Notes: generated by a model not told the origin, from the sequence alone. Counted from the first letter of the stretch, positions 15,816-24,333 are shown. The stretch: DNA of 64,000 nt from DASVCS01 sp036381495 (GCA_036381495.1 DASVCS010000015.1:8900-72899); one strand, 5' to 3'. Numbers and translations: made by a program.

Positions 15816-17099
15816 ATGACGCGGGATCCGGATCTGGGGCGGAAGCTCGAGCTGCTGATGTCGCTGGCGATCGACGACCGGGAGGCGGGGGCGCCGCCGG
15901 CCGGGCGCGCGCTGCCGCCGCGCCTGCGGAACGCGGGGGAGGCCGGTGTTTTGCGGCCGCTGAACCTGCGAGAGGTGCGGGCGCGGGGCGGCGGGCGCGT
16001 GTGGCTGCTGCGGGTGTTGATGACGAACGCGTGCAGCTTCAACTGCCACTATTGTCCGATGCGCCGGGACCGTGAGCTTCCCCGCACATTGCTCAAGCCG
16101 GAGGAGCTGGTGCGGATCTTCCTGGGCGCGTACCGGCGCGGCTGGTGCAGCGGGCTGTTCATCACGACGGGGATCCCGGGGCGGCCGGTGAAGGTGATGG
16201 ACGACCTGATCGAAGTGCTGGAGTCGTTGCGCGAGCGACACGGCTTCCGGGGCTACGTGCACGTGAAGCTGGTGCCGGGCGCTGAGGCGGCGCAGATCGA
16301 GCGGCTGACCGCGCTGGCGAGCCGCGTTTCGCTGAACCTGGAGGCGCCGTGCGGTGCGAGCCTGACGCGGATCGCGCCGGAAAAGCGCTTCGATGAGGCG
16401 CTCGCGGAGCTGGACACGGCGCGGCGCCTGGTGTTGCGGGAGTTGGCGGAGGAGGCGGACGGCAAGCGTCGCGACCCGCTACGGCCGGGTGGTGCATCTG
16501 GAATGACCACGCAGTTCGTCGTGGGTGCGACGTCCGACACGGACCGTGCGATTCTGGGCAGGGCCGCTGCGCTGTACGCGAGCGGCGGGGTCCACCACAC
16601 GCATTACAGCGGTTTCCGGCCGATCCGTGGCACGCCGATGGAGGACGTGCCGGAGGTTCCGGCGATGCGCGAGCACCGACTGTACCAGGCGGATCACCTG
16701 TTGCGCCTCTACGACTTCGCGCCCGATGAGGTGGTCTACGACGACGAGGGGAACCTGCCACTCGCGCTCGATCCGAAGGCTGCCTGGGCGCTCGCGCATC
16801 CGGAGCGGTTCCCGGTCGAGGTCCGCACGGCCTCCTATCGGGCGTTGATCCGGGTCCCGGGGATCGGTCCCGTCGTCGCGCGCCGCATCATCGCCGAGCG
16901 TCGCACGACGCAGTTCAGGGGTCTCGCGGACTTGCGGCGACTCGGCGTGATCGCGCGGCGGGCGGCGGGCTTCCTCACGCTCGCCGGCCGGCGTCTGGGG
17001 GATGTCCGCTGGGCCGAACAGCTCTCGTTGTGGGGAGCGGACGACCCGGCGGGCATCCCCTCGCGCCTCTACGAGGTGAGCCCGGGGACGTTCCGGTAA
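15816..17099 (+). CDS. Putative DNA modification/repair radical SAM protein with HhH domain
   Basis: 427 residues. A radical-SAM [4Fe-4S] motif CSFNCHYC lies at Cys73, Cys77 and Cys80, in the C-x3-C-x2-C spacing. Then come GLFITTGIPGRPVKVMDDLI, VHVKLVPGA, SLNLEAPCGASLTRIAPEK, TTQFVVGATSDTD and HYSGFRPIRGTPMEDVPEV. A C-terminal helix-hairpin-helix (LIRVPGIGPVVARRIIAERR, about 344-363) should bind DNA. The layout matches the radical-SAM family described as linked to uracil-DNA-glycosylase-like proteins. In many genomes a UDG-superfamily partner is adjacent, but here the neighbours are kup and an L,D-transpeptidase, so it is an orphan. The reaction is unknown. Confidence 0.9.
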   Translation: MTRDPDLGRKLELLMSLAIDDREAGAPPAGRALPPRLRNAGEAGVLRPLNLREVRARGGGRVWLLRVLMTNACSFNCHYCPMRRDRELPRTLLKPEELVRIFLGAYRRGWCSGLFITTGIPGRPVKVMDDLIEVLESLRERHGFRGYVHVKLVPGAEAAQIERLTALASRVSLNLEAPCGASLTRIAPEKRFDEALAELDTARRLVLRELAEEADGKRRDPLRPGGASGMTTQFVVGATSDTDRAILGRAAALYASGGVHHTHYSGFRPIRGTPMEDVPEVPAMREHRLYQADHLLRLYDFAPDEVVYDDEGNLPLALDPKAAWALAHPERFPVEVRTASYRALIRVPGIGPVVARRIIAERRTTQFRGLADLRRLGVIARRAAGFLTLAGRRLGDVRWAEQLSLWGADDPAGIPSRLYEVSPGTFR

Positions 17100-17166
17100 G
17101 ACAGTCGGCGCGAGGGGGCACCGGACGGCGCGATCGGGGCCGTGTCGGTCGTGGTGCGGAGCCGCC

Positions 17167-17685
17167 TCACGGCTCGATCACGAGCGGCACCGATCCGCCG
17201 GCCTTCTCGATCCTGTGGGCCAGAGCCACCGCATCGCTCTCCGTCATGCGGATGCACCCGTGGGATGCGGCCGCGCCGATCGAGGCGGGGTCGTTCGTTC
17301 CGTGGATGAAGTAGCTCGGCTCACGGAAGTAGATCTTTACGCCCCGCATCGGATTCTTCGGATCGCCGGGCGCACGCGGCTTCTCGCCGCGGGCCCAGGG
17401 CGAGTTCGGCGGGTTCCACCCAGGGTTCCACACGATCCGGCCGGTCCGGAAGGTGCCGGTCGGCGTCGGATGACCCGGCATTCCGACGGCAATGTTGTAT
17501 GTCTGCACGGTCTCACCGTCTTCAATGACGTAGAGGTGGCGCTCCGAGAGGTCGACTTTCAGTCGCAGCGGCGGCGTGGTATCGAGGAACTCCGCGACAT
17601 TGGATCTGAACAGCAGCACCGCCGCGGCGATCGGGATCGCGAAGAGGAACAACGCCAGCGGCAGGCGGTACGTCGGACGTGGCAT
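17167..17685 (-). CDS. L,D-transpeptidase (YkuD domain), membrane-anchored
   Basis: 172 residues from ATG 17685, behind GGGAGGGAGC. One N-terminal hydrophobic segment (LPLALFLFAIPIAAAVLLF) anchors or exports it. The YkuD domain follows directly: LKVDLSERHLYVIEDGETVQ, VGMPGHPTPTGTF, YFIHGTNDPASIG and the catalytic SHGCIRM, with Cys144 and His142. These enzymes form 3-3 crosslinks in peptidoglycan or attach proteins to it. There is no LysM or PG-binding module. The gene is monocistronic and convergent with the radical-SAM gene. Confidence 0.92.
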   Translation of the reverse strand: MPRPTYRLPLALFLFAIPIAAAVLLFRSNVAEFLDTTPPLRLKVDLSERHLYVIEDGETVQTYNIAVGMPGHPTPTGTFRTGRIVWNPGWNPPNSPWARGEKPRAPGDPKNPMRGVKIYFREPSYFIHGTNDPASIGAAASHGCIRMTESDAVALAHRIEKAGGSVPLVIEP

Positions 17686-17879
17686 GCTCCCTCCCAGTTG
17701 TGGGTCCAGGGATAGGGGGAGCAAATCGTGTTCCGGAACGGAGCTGGCCCGTTCCCGCGGGTGTGCATGGGGTGGTCGGTCCGCCGGACGGCTGCCGCAG
17801 CGCTTCGGCGTCGTGGACGCCGGCGGAAGCGAGTCCGGGGGGACTGCCGAACGCGGCCCCGAACGGGCGGGGGCGCGCC

Positions 17880-19391
17880 CTACCGCGTGCCCATGGGCGG
17901 CGGCCCCAGCACGTCGCTCACGTCGAGGAAGCGGATATCGCCCAGCGCCTGCTCGCGGACCTGCGCTTCGATGGCCTCGCGGTCGCCGACGACGATGATC
18001 GCCAGGTTCTCGGGGTCGATGTACTCGTGGGCGACGCGCTCGACATCGGCCTTCGTGACGGCGAGGATGCGCTCGGTGTAGCGGTTGTACTCGTCGTCGG
18101 GGATGCCGTAGCGGACGATGTCGGCGAGGCGTCGGGCAATGCCGGCGACGGACTGAAACGCGGCCGGATAGCGCATGGCGAGGAAGCTCCGGGCGCGTTC
18201 GACCTCCTCCTCCGGGATCGGCTCGAGGATGCCCTGGAGCTCGTTCATGAACTCGCGGAGCGAGGCGCCGGTGGCATTGGTCTGGACCGCCGCGGCGGCG
18301 ATGAACGGGCCGGCAGCCGGCCGGAAATCGAAATTGGAGCCGGCGCCGTAGGTGTAGCCCTTGTCCTCGCGCAGGTTCTGGTTGAGACGGGACGTGAACG
18401 ATCCGCCGAGGATCGTGTTCATGACCTGGAGCGCGTAGTAGTCGTCGGTGTCCCGCGGCGGCCCGATGCGGCCGATGCGGATCACGGACTGCGCGGCGCC
18501 GGGTTTGTCGACCAGGTAGACGGTACGGCCGTGGACCTGCTCGGCGTCCGCGACGTCCACCGGCGCGACGTCGTCGCCGGGCGTCCAGGCGCCGAACGCG
18601 GCTTCGAGCCGCTGGCGGAGGATCTCCGGCGTGACGTCGCCGACCACGACCACGGCCGCGTTGTTCGGGCGGTAGTAGCGGTCGTAGAAGGCGCGAACGT
18701 CGTCGGTACCGATGGCGCGCAGCGTTGCGGCATCGCCGATCGTACCGCGGCCGTAGGGGTGCGTCGCGCCGAAGAGCGCTTGCTCGAGGGTGACGCCGGC
18801 GATCCGGTTCGGCTCATCGCGCCGGCGGATCAGGAAGGTGAGGCGCTCCTGGCGCAGCCGGTCCAGCTCGGCGGCCGGGAAGTCGGGGTGCAGCGCGACG
18901 TCGGCCATGAGCGCCAGCGCCTCTTCCAGGCGCGCCACCGGCACGCGGAGCGACAGGGTGGCCAGGTGCAGGTCGGCGCCGATGTTGAAACGGGCGCCGA
19001 GACGCTCGAATGCGCCGGCGATGTCGAGTGCGGCCCGGCCGGCCGCGCCCTCATCGAGCATATCCGCGGTGAGGTCGGCGAGCCCGACGGTACCCGCCTC
19101 ATCGCGCACGCTCCCCGCGCGGACGTGCAGATTGACCTGCACCAGCGGGACTTCGTGTTTTTCGAGGAGCAGGACCTCGAGGCCGTTGTCGAGGGCGAAC
19201 CGCTCGACCGCGGGCAATTCGAGCTCCGGGACGGGTCCGACGGCCGGGCGAGTGGTCCGGTCGGGGGGCTGGTCGCGCCCGCATCCGGGCGTTGCGGCGA
19301 GCGCGCCGGCGAGCGCGAGCGCAGCGGCGCCGCTCCGCGCCGGCCGCCTGGCGGGCCGGCCGTGGTTCTTCTCGCTTCCTGAGACGTCCAT
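17880..19391 (-). CDS. M16-family peptidase-like protein lacking the zinc motif (lipoprotein)
   Basis: 503 residues from ATG 19391, behind GAGGAG; a TTG/ATG overlap at 19442 is possible. The N-terminus is a probable lipoprotein signal (ALALAGALAATPGC). The chain has the two-lobed M16 fold: VPLVQVNLHVRAGSVRDEAG, YYRPNNAAVVVVGDVTPE, NLREDKGYTYGAGSNFDFRP. Where HxxEH should be, it reads GLADLTADMLDEGA, so the zinc ligands are missing. The R/Y motif (REDKGYTYG) is kept. This is the pattern of the inactive subunit of heterodimeric M16B peptidases, and the active subunit is the gene just upstream. Confidence 0.92.
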   Translation of the reverse strand: MDVSGSEKNHGRPARRPARSGAAALALAGALAATPGCGRDQPPDRTTRPAVGPVPELELPAVERFALDNGLEVLLLEKHEVPLVQVNLHVRAGSVRDEAGTVGLADLTADMLDEGAAGRAALDIAGAFERLGARFNIGADLHLATLSLRVPVARLEEALALMADVALHPDFPAAELDRLRQERLTFLIRRRDEPNRIAGVTLEQALFGATHPYGRGTIGDAATLRAIGTDDVRAFYDRYYRPNNAAVVVVGDVTPEILRQRLEAAFGAWTPGDDVAPVDVADAEQVHGRTVYLVDKPGAAQSVIRIGRIGPPRDTDDYYALQVMNTILGGSFTSRLNQNLREDKGYTYGAGSNFDFRPAAGPFIAAAAVQTNATGASLREFMNELQGILEPIPEEEVERARSFLAMRYPAAFQSVAGIARRLADIVRYGIPDDEYNRYTERILAVTKADVERVAHEYIDPENLAIIVVGDREAIEAQVREQALGDIRFLDVSDVLGPPPMGTR

Positions 19392-19441
19392 CGTCGTTCT
19401 CGGCTCCTCGGGGCTCCGGTTCGTGCAGCGGGAGTCGGGCA

Positions 19442-20869
19442 TCAGCGGCCCGGAGCCGCGGCCGTTTTCGTGCCGCGCGCGTCCGGACTCAACATCAGGT
19501 CATCCGCCGGAATGGCACGGCTGTCCGGGATCGCGAGCTCGGGCCGCCCGCGCGGCACAATGCTCAACACGACCCGCCGCGCCGGGTCCAGATACGTCCG
19601 GGCGGCCGCACTCACCGCGGCGGGCTCGAGGGCGCGAAAGCGCTCGAGGTCCTGGTTGAAATAGTCCGGCGTACCCGTGTAGTAGAAGTACTCGTTCAAC
19701 TGGTTCGCCTTGGCTGCCACGCTCTGGAGGCGCTCGAGGAAGCCCACCTCGTACTGGTTGACGATCCGCTCGAGTTCGGCCGCCTCCGGCGGCTCGCCCT
19801 TCACGCGCTCGAGCTCTGCCAGGATCTCGCGATCCAGCTCCTCGAGCGTGTGGCCGGCGCGCGCCGTCGCCACGATGACGAACTCCCCGGCCAGCTTGCC
19901 GCCCCGCTGGTACGCCGAAACATCATCGGCGATCTGTAGATCGTAGACGAGCCGCCGATACAGGCGCGAACTCTTCCCGCCCGCGAGCAACTCGGAGAGC
20001 GCGATCAGCGCAGCATCATCCTCCGCGTACGCCGGCGTGGTCAGCCAGGCCATGTACAGGCGCGGGAGCTGCACCCGGTCTTCGAGCAGGATCCGCTCCG
20101 TCCGCTCGATCTTCGGCTCCGCAGGCGCCAGCGCCTCGACCGCCGGGCCCCGCGGGATCTCGCCGAACCACTTCTCGACCAGCCGCCGCGCCTCCGCCGG
20201 ATCGATGTCCCCCGCGATCACCAGACTCGCGTTGTTCGGCGTGTAGTACCGCTGGAAGAAACCGACCACGTCGTCGTACGTCGCCGCGCTCAGATCGTCC
20301 ATGTACCCGATCACCGGCCAGTGGTACGGGAACGACGCCGGATACAGCGCCTCGGTCAGGAGCTGCGACGCCAGACCATACGGACGGTTGTCGTAGCTCT
20401 GCCGCCGCTCGTTCTTCACCACATCCCGCTGGCCATCCACCACCGCCGGCGACATCGCATCCAGCAGGTACCCCATCCGGTCCGACTCGATGAAGAGCGC
20501 CAGATCGAGCGCGTTGCTCGAAAACGTCTGCATGTAGTTCGTGCGGTCGCGCGTCGTCGAGCCGTTCGGCGAGCCGCCCACCGCCTCGAACCATTCGTCG
20601 ATCTTCCCCTCCGGTACGTTCTTCGACCCCTCGAACATGATGTGCTCGAAGAGGTGCGCGAAGCCCGTCCGCCCCGGATCCTCCCGCGCAGAGCCGACGT
20701 GATACCAGATGTTGGTCGCGATCACGGGCGTCGACGCATCCCTGTGCAGGATCACCGTCAGCCCGTTCGGCAGCGTGAACTGTTCGTACGGCACTTCGAT
20801 GCGCGTTTCCTGGCCGATCACCGGCCGAGCAAGGGCGAGCAGTGCGGTGAAGGCGATCAGTGTCTTCAT
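19442..20869 (-). CDS. M16-family zinc peptidase (active subunit, secreted)
   Basis: 475 residues from ATG 20869 with a signal peptide (MKTLIAFTALLALARPVIGQ). The zinc site is present: HLFEH with His72, Glu75 and His76 in TGFAHLFEHIMFEGSKNV, and the distal ligand region NERRQSYDNRPYG. YYTPNNASLVIAGDIDP and LLAGGKSSRLYRRL belong to the second lobe. It lacks a clear R/Y substrate motif, which its downstream partner has. The two genes are nearly contiguous and transcribed together, giving a complementary pair. Likely function: degradation of short peptides in the periplasm. Confidence 0.94.
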   Translation of the reverse strand: MKTLIAFTALLALARPVIGQETRIEVPYEQFTLPNGLTVILHRDASTPVIATNIWYHVGSAREDPGRTGFAHLFEHIMFEGSKNVPEGKIDEWFEAVGGSPNGSTTRDRTNYMQTFSSNALDLALFIESDRMGYLLDAMSPAVVDGQRDVVKNERRQSYDNRPYGLASQLLTEALYPASFPYHWPVIGYMDDLSAATYDDVVGFFQRYYTPNNASLVIAGDIDPAEARRLVEKWFGEIPRGPAVEALAPAEPKIERTERILLEDRVQLPRLYMAWLTTPAYAEDDAALIALSELLAGGKSSRLYRRLVYDLQIADDVSAYQRGGKLAGEFVIVATARAGHTLEELDREILAELERVKGEPPEAAELERIVNQYEVGFLERLQSVAAKANQLNEYFYYTGTPDYFNQDLERFRALEPAAVSAAARTYLDPARRVVLSIVPRGRPELAIPDSRAIPADDLMLSPDARGTKTAAAPGR

Positions 20870-20983
20870 GGGGTGTTCCCGGTTCGGGGAGTCGTCCCTG
20901 CCCCAATCTGACGAAGAAACAGAACATTGCCAAGGGGCGGCGGCCGTCGTGTGCGCGACCTCGCGCCTCGACGGAAAGTGTGC

Positions 20984-21012
20984 TTGACAGTCTGACAAAT
21001 GTCCTTTACATT
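20984..21012 (+). promoter_or_regulatory. Promoter of the membrane protein/XRE operon
   Basis: TTGACA (20984-20989), 17-nt spacer, TACATT (21007-21012). The spacer contains GACA-N10-TGTC and a direct repeat TGACAgtcTGACA, which could be the operator for the small XRE regulator in the same operon. It lies in the divergent region facing the M16 pair (start 20869). Confidence 0.6.
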
Positions 21013-21134
21013 GGCGCGAGTGGGTGCCGGGGTTGCCGCGTATGGAGAGCGGCTCGCGGGGGGCTCGGCGTTCAGCGGCCGCGGCGTGGGGGTCCGGCGT
21101 CGCGGCCGGGCGCTCGGAACGAACGGGAGGGCGC

Positions 21135-21533
21135 ATGACGGAGACGGTGGCCTACCGTCGGACGAAGCGGCGGTACGTGAAGGAGTTCGGCGCGGCGATG
21201 CTGGGTTACGGCGTGGTGCTGGTGGCGTCGCTGATGTGGCTGGAGGCGCACCCGGAATCGGCGTGGCGGGTCCCGGTGTCAGTGGCGCCGGTGGTACCGA
21301 TCGGGCTTGCGTTGTGGGCGGCGGTGCGGCTGTTCCGCCGCCTGGACGAGCTGCATCGGCGGATCCAGGTCGAGGCGCTGGCGTTCGCGTTCACGGGGAG
21401 CGCGCTGTTCGTGATCACGTACGGATTCCTGGAGGGGGCGGGCTTCCCGAAGCTGACGATGTGGTGGGCGTGGACGGTGATGGGCGTGTTGTGGGGGGTC
21501 GGACACTGCATCGCGAGGTGGCGTTACCGGTGA
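21135..21533 (+). CDS. Small integral membrane protein paired with XRE regulator
   Basis: 132 residues from ATG 21135, preceded by GGGAGGGCGC. A basic N-terminus (YRRTKRRYVKEFGAAMLGYG) is followed by four hydrophobic segments: GYGVVLVASLMWL, VAPVVPIGLALWAAVRLF, FAFTGSALFVITYGFL and WWAWTVMGVLWGVGHCI. RLFRRLDELHRRIQVEALAF between segments 2 and 3 is a conserved loop seen in uncharacterised membrane proteins that sit beside a 65-75 residue XRE protein. The stop overlaps the next start by 4 nt (GTGA). Function unknown. Confidence 0.8.
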   Translation: MTETVAYRRTKRRYVKEFGAAMLGYGVVLVASLMWLEAHPESAWRVPVSVAPVVPIGLALWAAVRLFRRLDELHRRIQVEALAFAFTGSALFVITYGFLEGAGFPKLTMWWAWTVMGVLWGVGHCIARWRYR

Positions 21534-21739
21534 GGAATCGCCTGAGGGTGCTGCGAGCGGAGCGGGGTTGGTCGCAGGTCGAGCTGGCGGAGCGGCTGGG
21601 GGTTTCGCGACAGACGGTGAACGCGCTCGAGAACGACCGCTACGATCCGAGTCTGCCGCTGGCGTTCAGGATCGGCCGGCTGTTCGGGCTGCCGATCGAG
21701 GAGATCTTCTTGGATGGGGGCGCGCAGGAGGAGGGCTAG
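21530..21739 (+). CDS. Small XRE-family HTH regulator
   Basis: 69 residues, GTG start at 21530 inside the stop of the membrane protein gene. Nearly the whole chain is one HTH: RLRVLRAERGWSQVELAERL, GVSRQTVNALENDRYDPSLP, LAFRIGRLFGLPIEEIF, as in the YozG/Cro-C1 single-domain group. Such pairs usually repress their own operon; the repeat-containing promoter at 20984 is a candidate site. Its last codons (GAG GAG GGC TAG) merge into the GGGCTA tract, which supplies the stop. Confidence 0.93.
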   Translation: MRNRLRVLRAERGWSQVELAERLGVSRQTVNALENDRYDPSLPLAFRIGRLFGLPIEEIFLDGGAQEEG

Positions 21740-21778
21740 GGCTAGGGCTAGGGCTAGGGCTGGGGCTGGGGCTGGGGT
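21733..21778. repeat. (GGGCTA)n / (GGGGCT)n tract, copy 3
   Basis: About seven hexamers: four GGGCTA, then GGGGCT variants. The tract starts within the last codons of the XRE gene, whose TAG stop is part of it. Order and orientation match copy 2. Confidence 0.85.
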
Positions 21779-21990
21779 TGCCCGGGAGGAGGTGCGGTGG
21801 AGGGGAGGACGGCCCTGGTATGGCCGGGAACGGCCGGGAGCGGGAGCGGCGGCTGCGCCGCCTGGAGCGGGAACGTTTACGTTTACGGGAGTGGCGGCGG
21901 CCGGGACGGGGGGCGATGGAGGGCGGAACGGCCGGGAAGGGCCCGGGAGGGCGTGTGGTGGAGGGGGAAGGGCCGGGTATGGCCCGGAGG
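21779..21990. repeat. GTTTAC-module dispersed repeat, copy B plus degenerate partial copy
   Basis: 21779-21890 repeats copy A block by block: GCCCGGGAGGAGGTGCGGTG, GGAGGGGAGGACGGCC, GGGAACGGCCGGGAGCGGGA. It adds the GGCGGCTGCGCCGCC hairpin found in copy C and ends in two GTTTAC units. A degenerate copy of the first half follows at about 21941-21990 (GCCCGGGAGGGCGTGTGGTG, then GAGGGGGAAGGGCCGGGTAT). The gap 21740-22151 holds no gene. Confidence 0.8.
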
Positions 21991-22151
21991 GGGCGGAGCG
22001 CGGTTGATGCGGCGCCGTCGGGACGTACGGACGGGCGGGGCATGGCGGGGAGCGGTGTGGTGGAGGGGGCGGTGGGACGCGTGCGCGTACACGGTGGGCA
22101 TGGGGGCTTCGGGCGAGCGGCTGAGATGAACGGCGGGATGGAGGGGTGACC

Positions 22152-23990
22152 ATGGGCAAGGGGGTCGGGAGGACGGGGTTTGCGGCGGTGGTGGTCGGCG
22201 TTCTCCTCGGGCTGGCGGCGCCGGTCCGGGGGCAGGAGGCGACGGTGATCCGGGGGGTGCGCGTCTTCGACGGGGCGCGTGTGATCCCCTCGGCGACCGT
22301 GGTGATCCGCGGCGGTCGGATCGCGGCGGTCGGGCCCGGCGTGGACGTCCCGCCGGATGCGGAGGTCGTGGAGGGGGCGGGGCGGACGCTGCTGCCGGGG
22401 CTGATCGATGCGCACACGCACACCTTCGCGCCGCAGATGCTCGAGGCGGCGCTCGCGTTCGGCGTGACGGCGCAACTGGACATGTTCACGCCCCCGGCGC
22501 TGGCGGCGCGGTGGCGAGCGGAGCAGGAGGCGGGGGGCGCGGACACGCGAGCCGACCTCTTCTCCGCGGGGATCGTGGCGACGGCGCCGGGCGGCCACGG
22601 CACCGAGTACGGCTTTCCGATCCCGACGATCGCCGCGCCGGAGGCGGCGCAGGCGTTCGTGGATGCCCGCATCGCCGAGGGCTCGGACTACATCAAGATC
22701 ATCTACGATGACGGCGCGGCCTACGGCGTCCAGTTCCCGACGCTCGACGTGGCGACGCTGCGCGCGGTCGTCGCGGCCGCGCACGCGCGCGGCAAGCTGG
22801 CGGTCGTGCACATCGCGACGCTGCGGGATGCACGCGAGGCGGTGGTGGCCGGTGCGGACGGGCTCGCGCACCTGTGGGTCGACAGCGTCCCGGGTGATGC
22901 CCTGATCCGCGAGATGAGGGCACGCGACGTCTTCGTGATCCCGACGCTGACCGTGCTCGAGAGCGTGACCGGCCGGGCGAGCGGCGCGGCGCTGGTGGAT
23001 GATGCGCGCATGGCGCCGTTTCTCGGGCCCGAGCAGCGCCAGCAGCTGATGCAGCACTTCCCCCGCAATCCCGCGGCGCCCGCGTCCTTCGATGCCGCGC
23101 GGGAATCGCTCGCCCGTCTGGCGGAGGCCGGCGTGCGCATCCTCGCCGGCACGGACGCGCCGAATCCGGGCACGACGCACGGCGCCAGCATCCACCGCGA
23201 GCTGGAGCTGCTGGTCGCGGCGGGGCTCCCGCCGGTCGAGGCGTTGCGTGCAGCCACCGCCGCGCCGGCCGCCGCGTTCGGCCTCGAAGAGCGCGGGCGA
23301 ATCGCGCCCGGACGGCGCGCCGACCTGCTGCTCGTCGAGGGCGACCCGACCACCGACATCACCGCGACCCGCGCCATCGTCCGGATCTGGAAGGCGGGAC
23401 GCGCGTTCGACCGCGAGGGCTACCGCCATCGGGCCGCGAGCCGTCCGGCGACCGCCGCGCGCGAGGCCTCGGCGCCCGCTGCGATCCAGCCGGGCGGCGC
23501 CATCATCGGCGCCTTCGATCACGGGGCCCTCGACGCCCCACTGGGCAGGGGCTGGGTCGAGACGACCGATGCGCTCATGGGCGGCCGGTCCACCGCCGTC
23601 CTCGACGTGGTCGCCGGCGGCGCCGCCGGGACCTCCCACGCGCTGCGCATCACGGGCGAGATCGCCGCCGGGCTCCCCTTCGCGTGGGGCGGCGCCATGT
23701 TCGTCCCCGGCGAGCGCCCCATGGCGCCCGTCGACCTCTCGGCCGTACGCGGACTCCGCTTCCACGCACGCGGCGACGGCGGGCGCTACCGCGTCCTCCT
23801 CTTCACCCGCAAGGGCGGCCAGGCGCCCGCGGTCCGGAGCTTCACCGCCGACTCGACATGGCGGGAGTACGCCTTCGCCTGGTCGGACTTCAACGGCAGC
23901 GACGGTTCCGACGTGATGGCCATCGCCATCGTCGGCGGACCGACACCCGGCCCGTACACCCTCTGGATCGACCAGGTCACGCTGCACTGA
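22152..23990 (+). CDS. Secreted amidohydrolase with C-terminal CIA30-like domain
   Basis: 612 residues from ATG 22152, six nt after GGAGGGG. Signal peptide GFAAVVVGVLLGLAAPVRGQ. The metal-dependent amidohydrolase region (about 30-425) has VIRGVRVFDGARVIPSATVV, the zinc-binding LPGLIDAHTHTF, VVHIATLRDAREAVVAG, ILAGTDAPNPGTTHG and the closing GRIAPGRRADLLLVEGDPTT. Residues about 450-612 form a separate beta-sandwich (VETTDALMGGRSTAVLDV, LPFAWGGAMFVPGERPMAPV, YAFAWSDFNGSDGSDVMAIA) resembling the CIA30/carbohydrate-binding fold. Such fusions occur in secreted imidazolonepropionase-like proteins; the substrate is unknown. It has no operon partner. Confidence 0.92.
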   Translation: MGKGVGRTGFAAVVVGVLLGLAAPVRGQEATVIRGVRVFDGARVIPSATVVIRGGRIAAVGPGVDVPPDAEVVEGAGRTLLPGLIDAHTHTFAPQMLEAALAFGVTAQLDMFTPPALAARWRAEQEAGGADTRADLFSAGIVATAPGGHGTEYGFPIPTIAAPEAAQAFVDARIAEGSDYIKIIYDDGAAYGVQFPTLDVATLRAVVAAAHARGKLAVVHIATLRDAREAVVAGADGLAHLWVDSVPGDALIREMRARDVFVIPTLTVLESVTGRASGAALVDDARMAPFLGPEQRQQLMQHFPRNPAAPASFDAARESLARLAEAGVRILAGTDAPNPGTTHGASIHRELELLVAAGLPPVEALRAATAAPAAAFGLEERGRIAPGRRADLLLVEGDPTTDITATRAIVRIWKAGRAFDREGYRHRAASRPATAAREASAPAAIQPGGAIIGAFDHGALDAPLGRGWVETTDALMGGRSTAVLDVVAGGAAGTSHALRITGEIAAGLPFAWGGAMFVPGERPMAPVDLSAVRGLRFHARGDGGRYRVLLFTRKGGQAPAVRSFTADSTWREYAFAWSDFNGSDGSDVMAIAIVGGPTPGPYTLWIDQVTLH

Positions 23991-24120
23991 TCCACACGCC
24001 GCACCCGGGACGGGACTGGCGGACCACGTTCCGCGCGAACCAGAGCGGTTCCTGCGCAGGATCATGGCGGATCCGCTGCCGCACCCGCCCAACCATCTCC
24101 CGGGCAGCGGCCGTGAGGTC

Positions 24121-24216
24121 TAGAGCGGTTGGCCCGCGGGTTCGGAGCCGCGTGGCCGCTCGCCGCGTTCGTACCGCGGGCGCGTGCGAATCCGAAGCGA
24201 CGCGACAACCCCTCTC
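24121..24216 (+). repeat. TAGAGCGGTTG terminal-inverted-repeat element, copy 1
   Basis: 96 bp from TAGAGCGGTTG (24121) to the imperfect inverted end CAACCCCTCTC (24216). The interior blocks GCGGCCACGCGG and TCCGAACCCGCGGG (complement strand), and the subterminal TGTCGCGTC, are shared with copies at 37368-37460 and 51446-51539. No open reading frame. MITE- or REP-like. Confidence 0.75.
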
Positions 24217-24333
24217 GCGCGTCGTGCCCCGGCACCCGGCTCCCCGCCCTCCCCCGGACGCGGCGCAAGGTCCTGCACGAGCTGATCCGGCACACCACTC
24301 CGGCCCCTGCTCCCCACCCTCCCATCGACACTC

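Noticed and set aside
21733..21778. Chromosome telomere or linear replicon end
   Set aside because: The hexamer resembles telomeric repeats, but the tracts are short, internal, dispersed and embedded at gene ends.
21733..22140. CRISPR array
   Set aside because: Repeats are irregular in length and spacing, without unique spacers of constant size; no cas gene is present.
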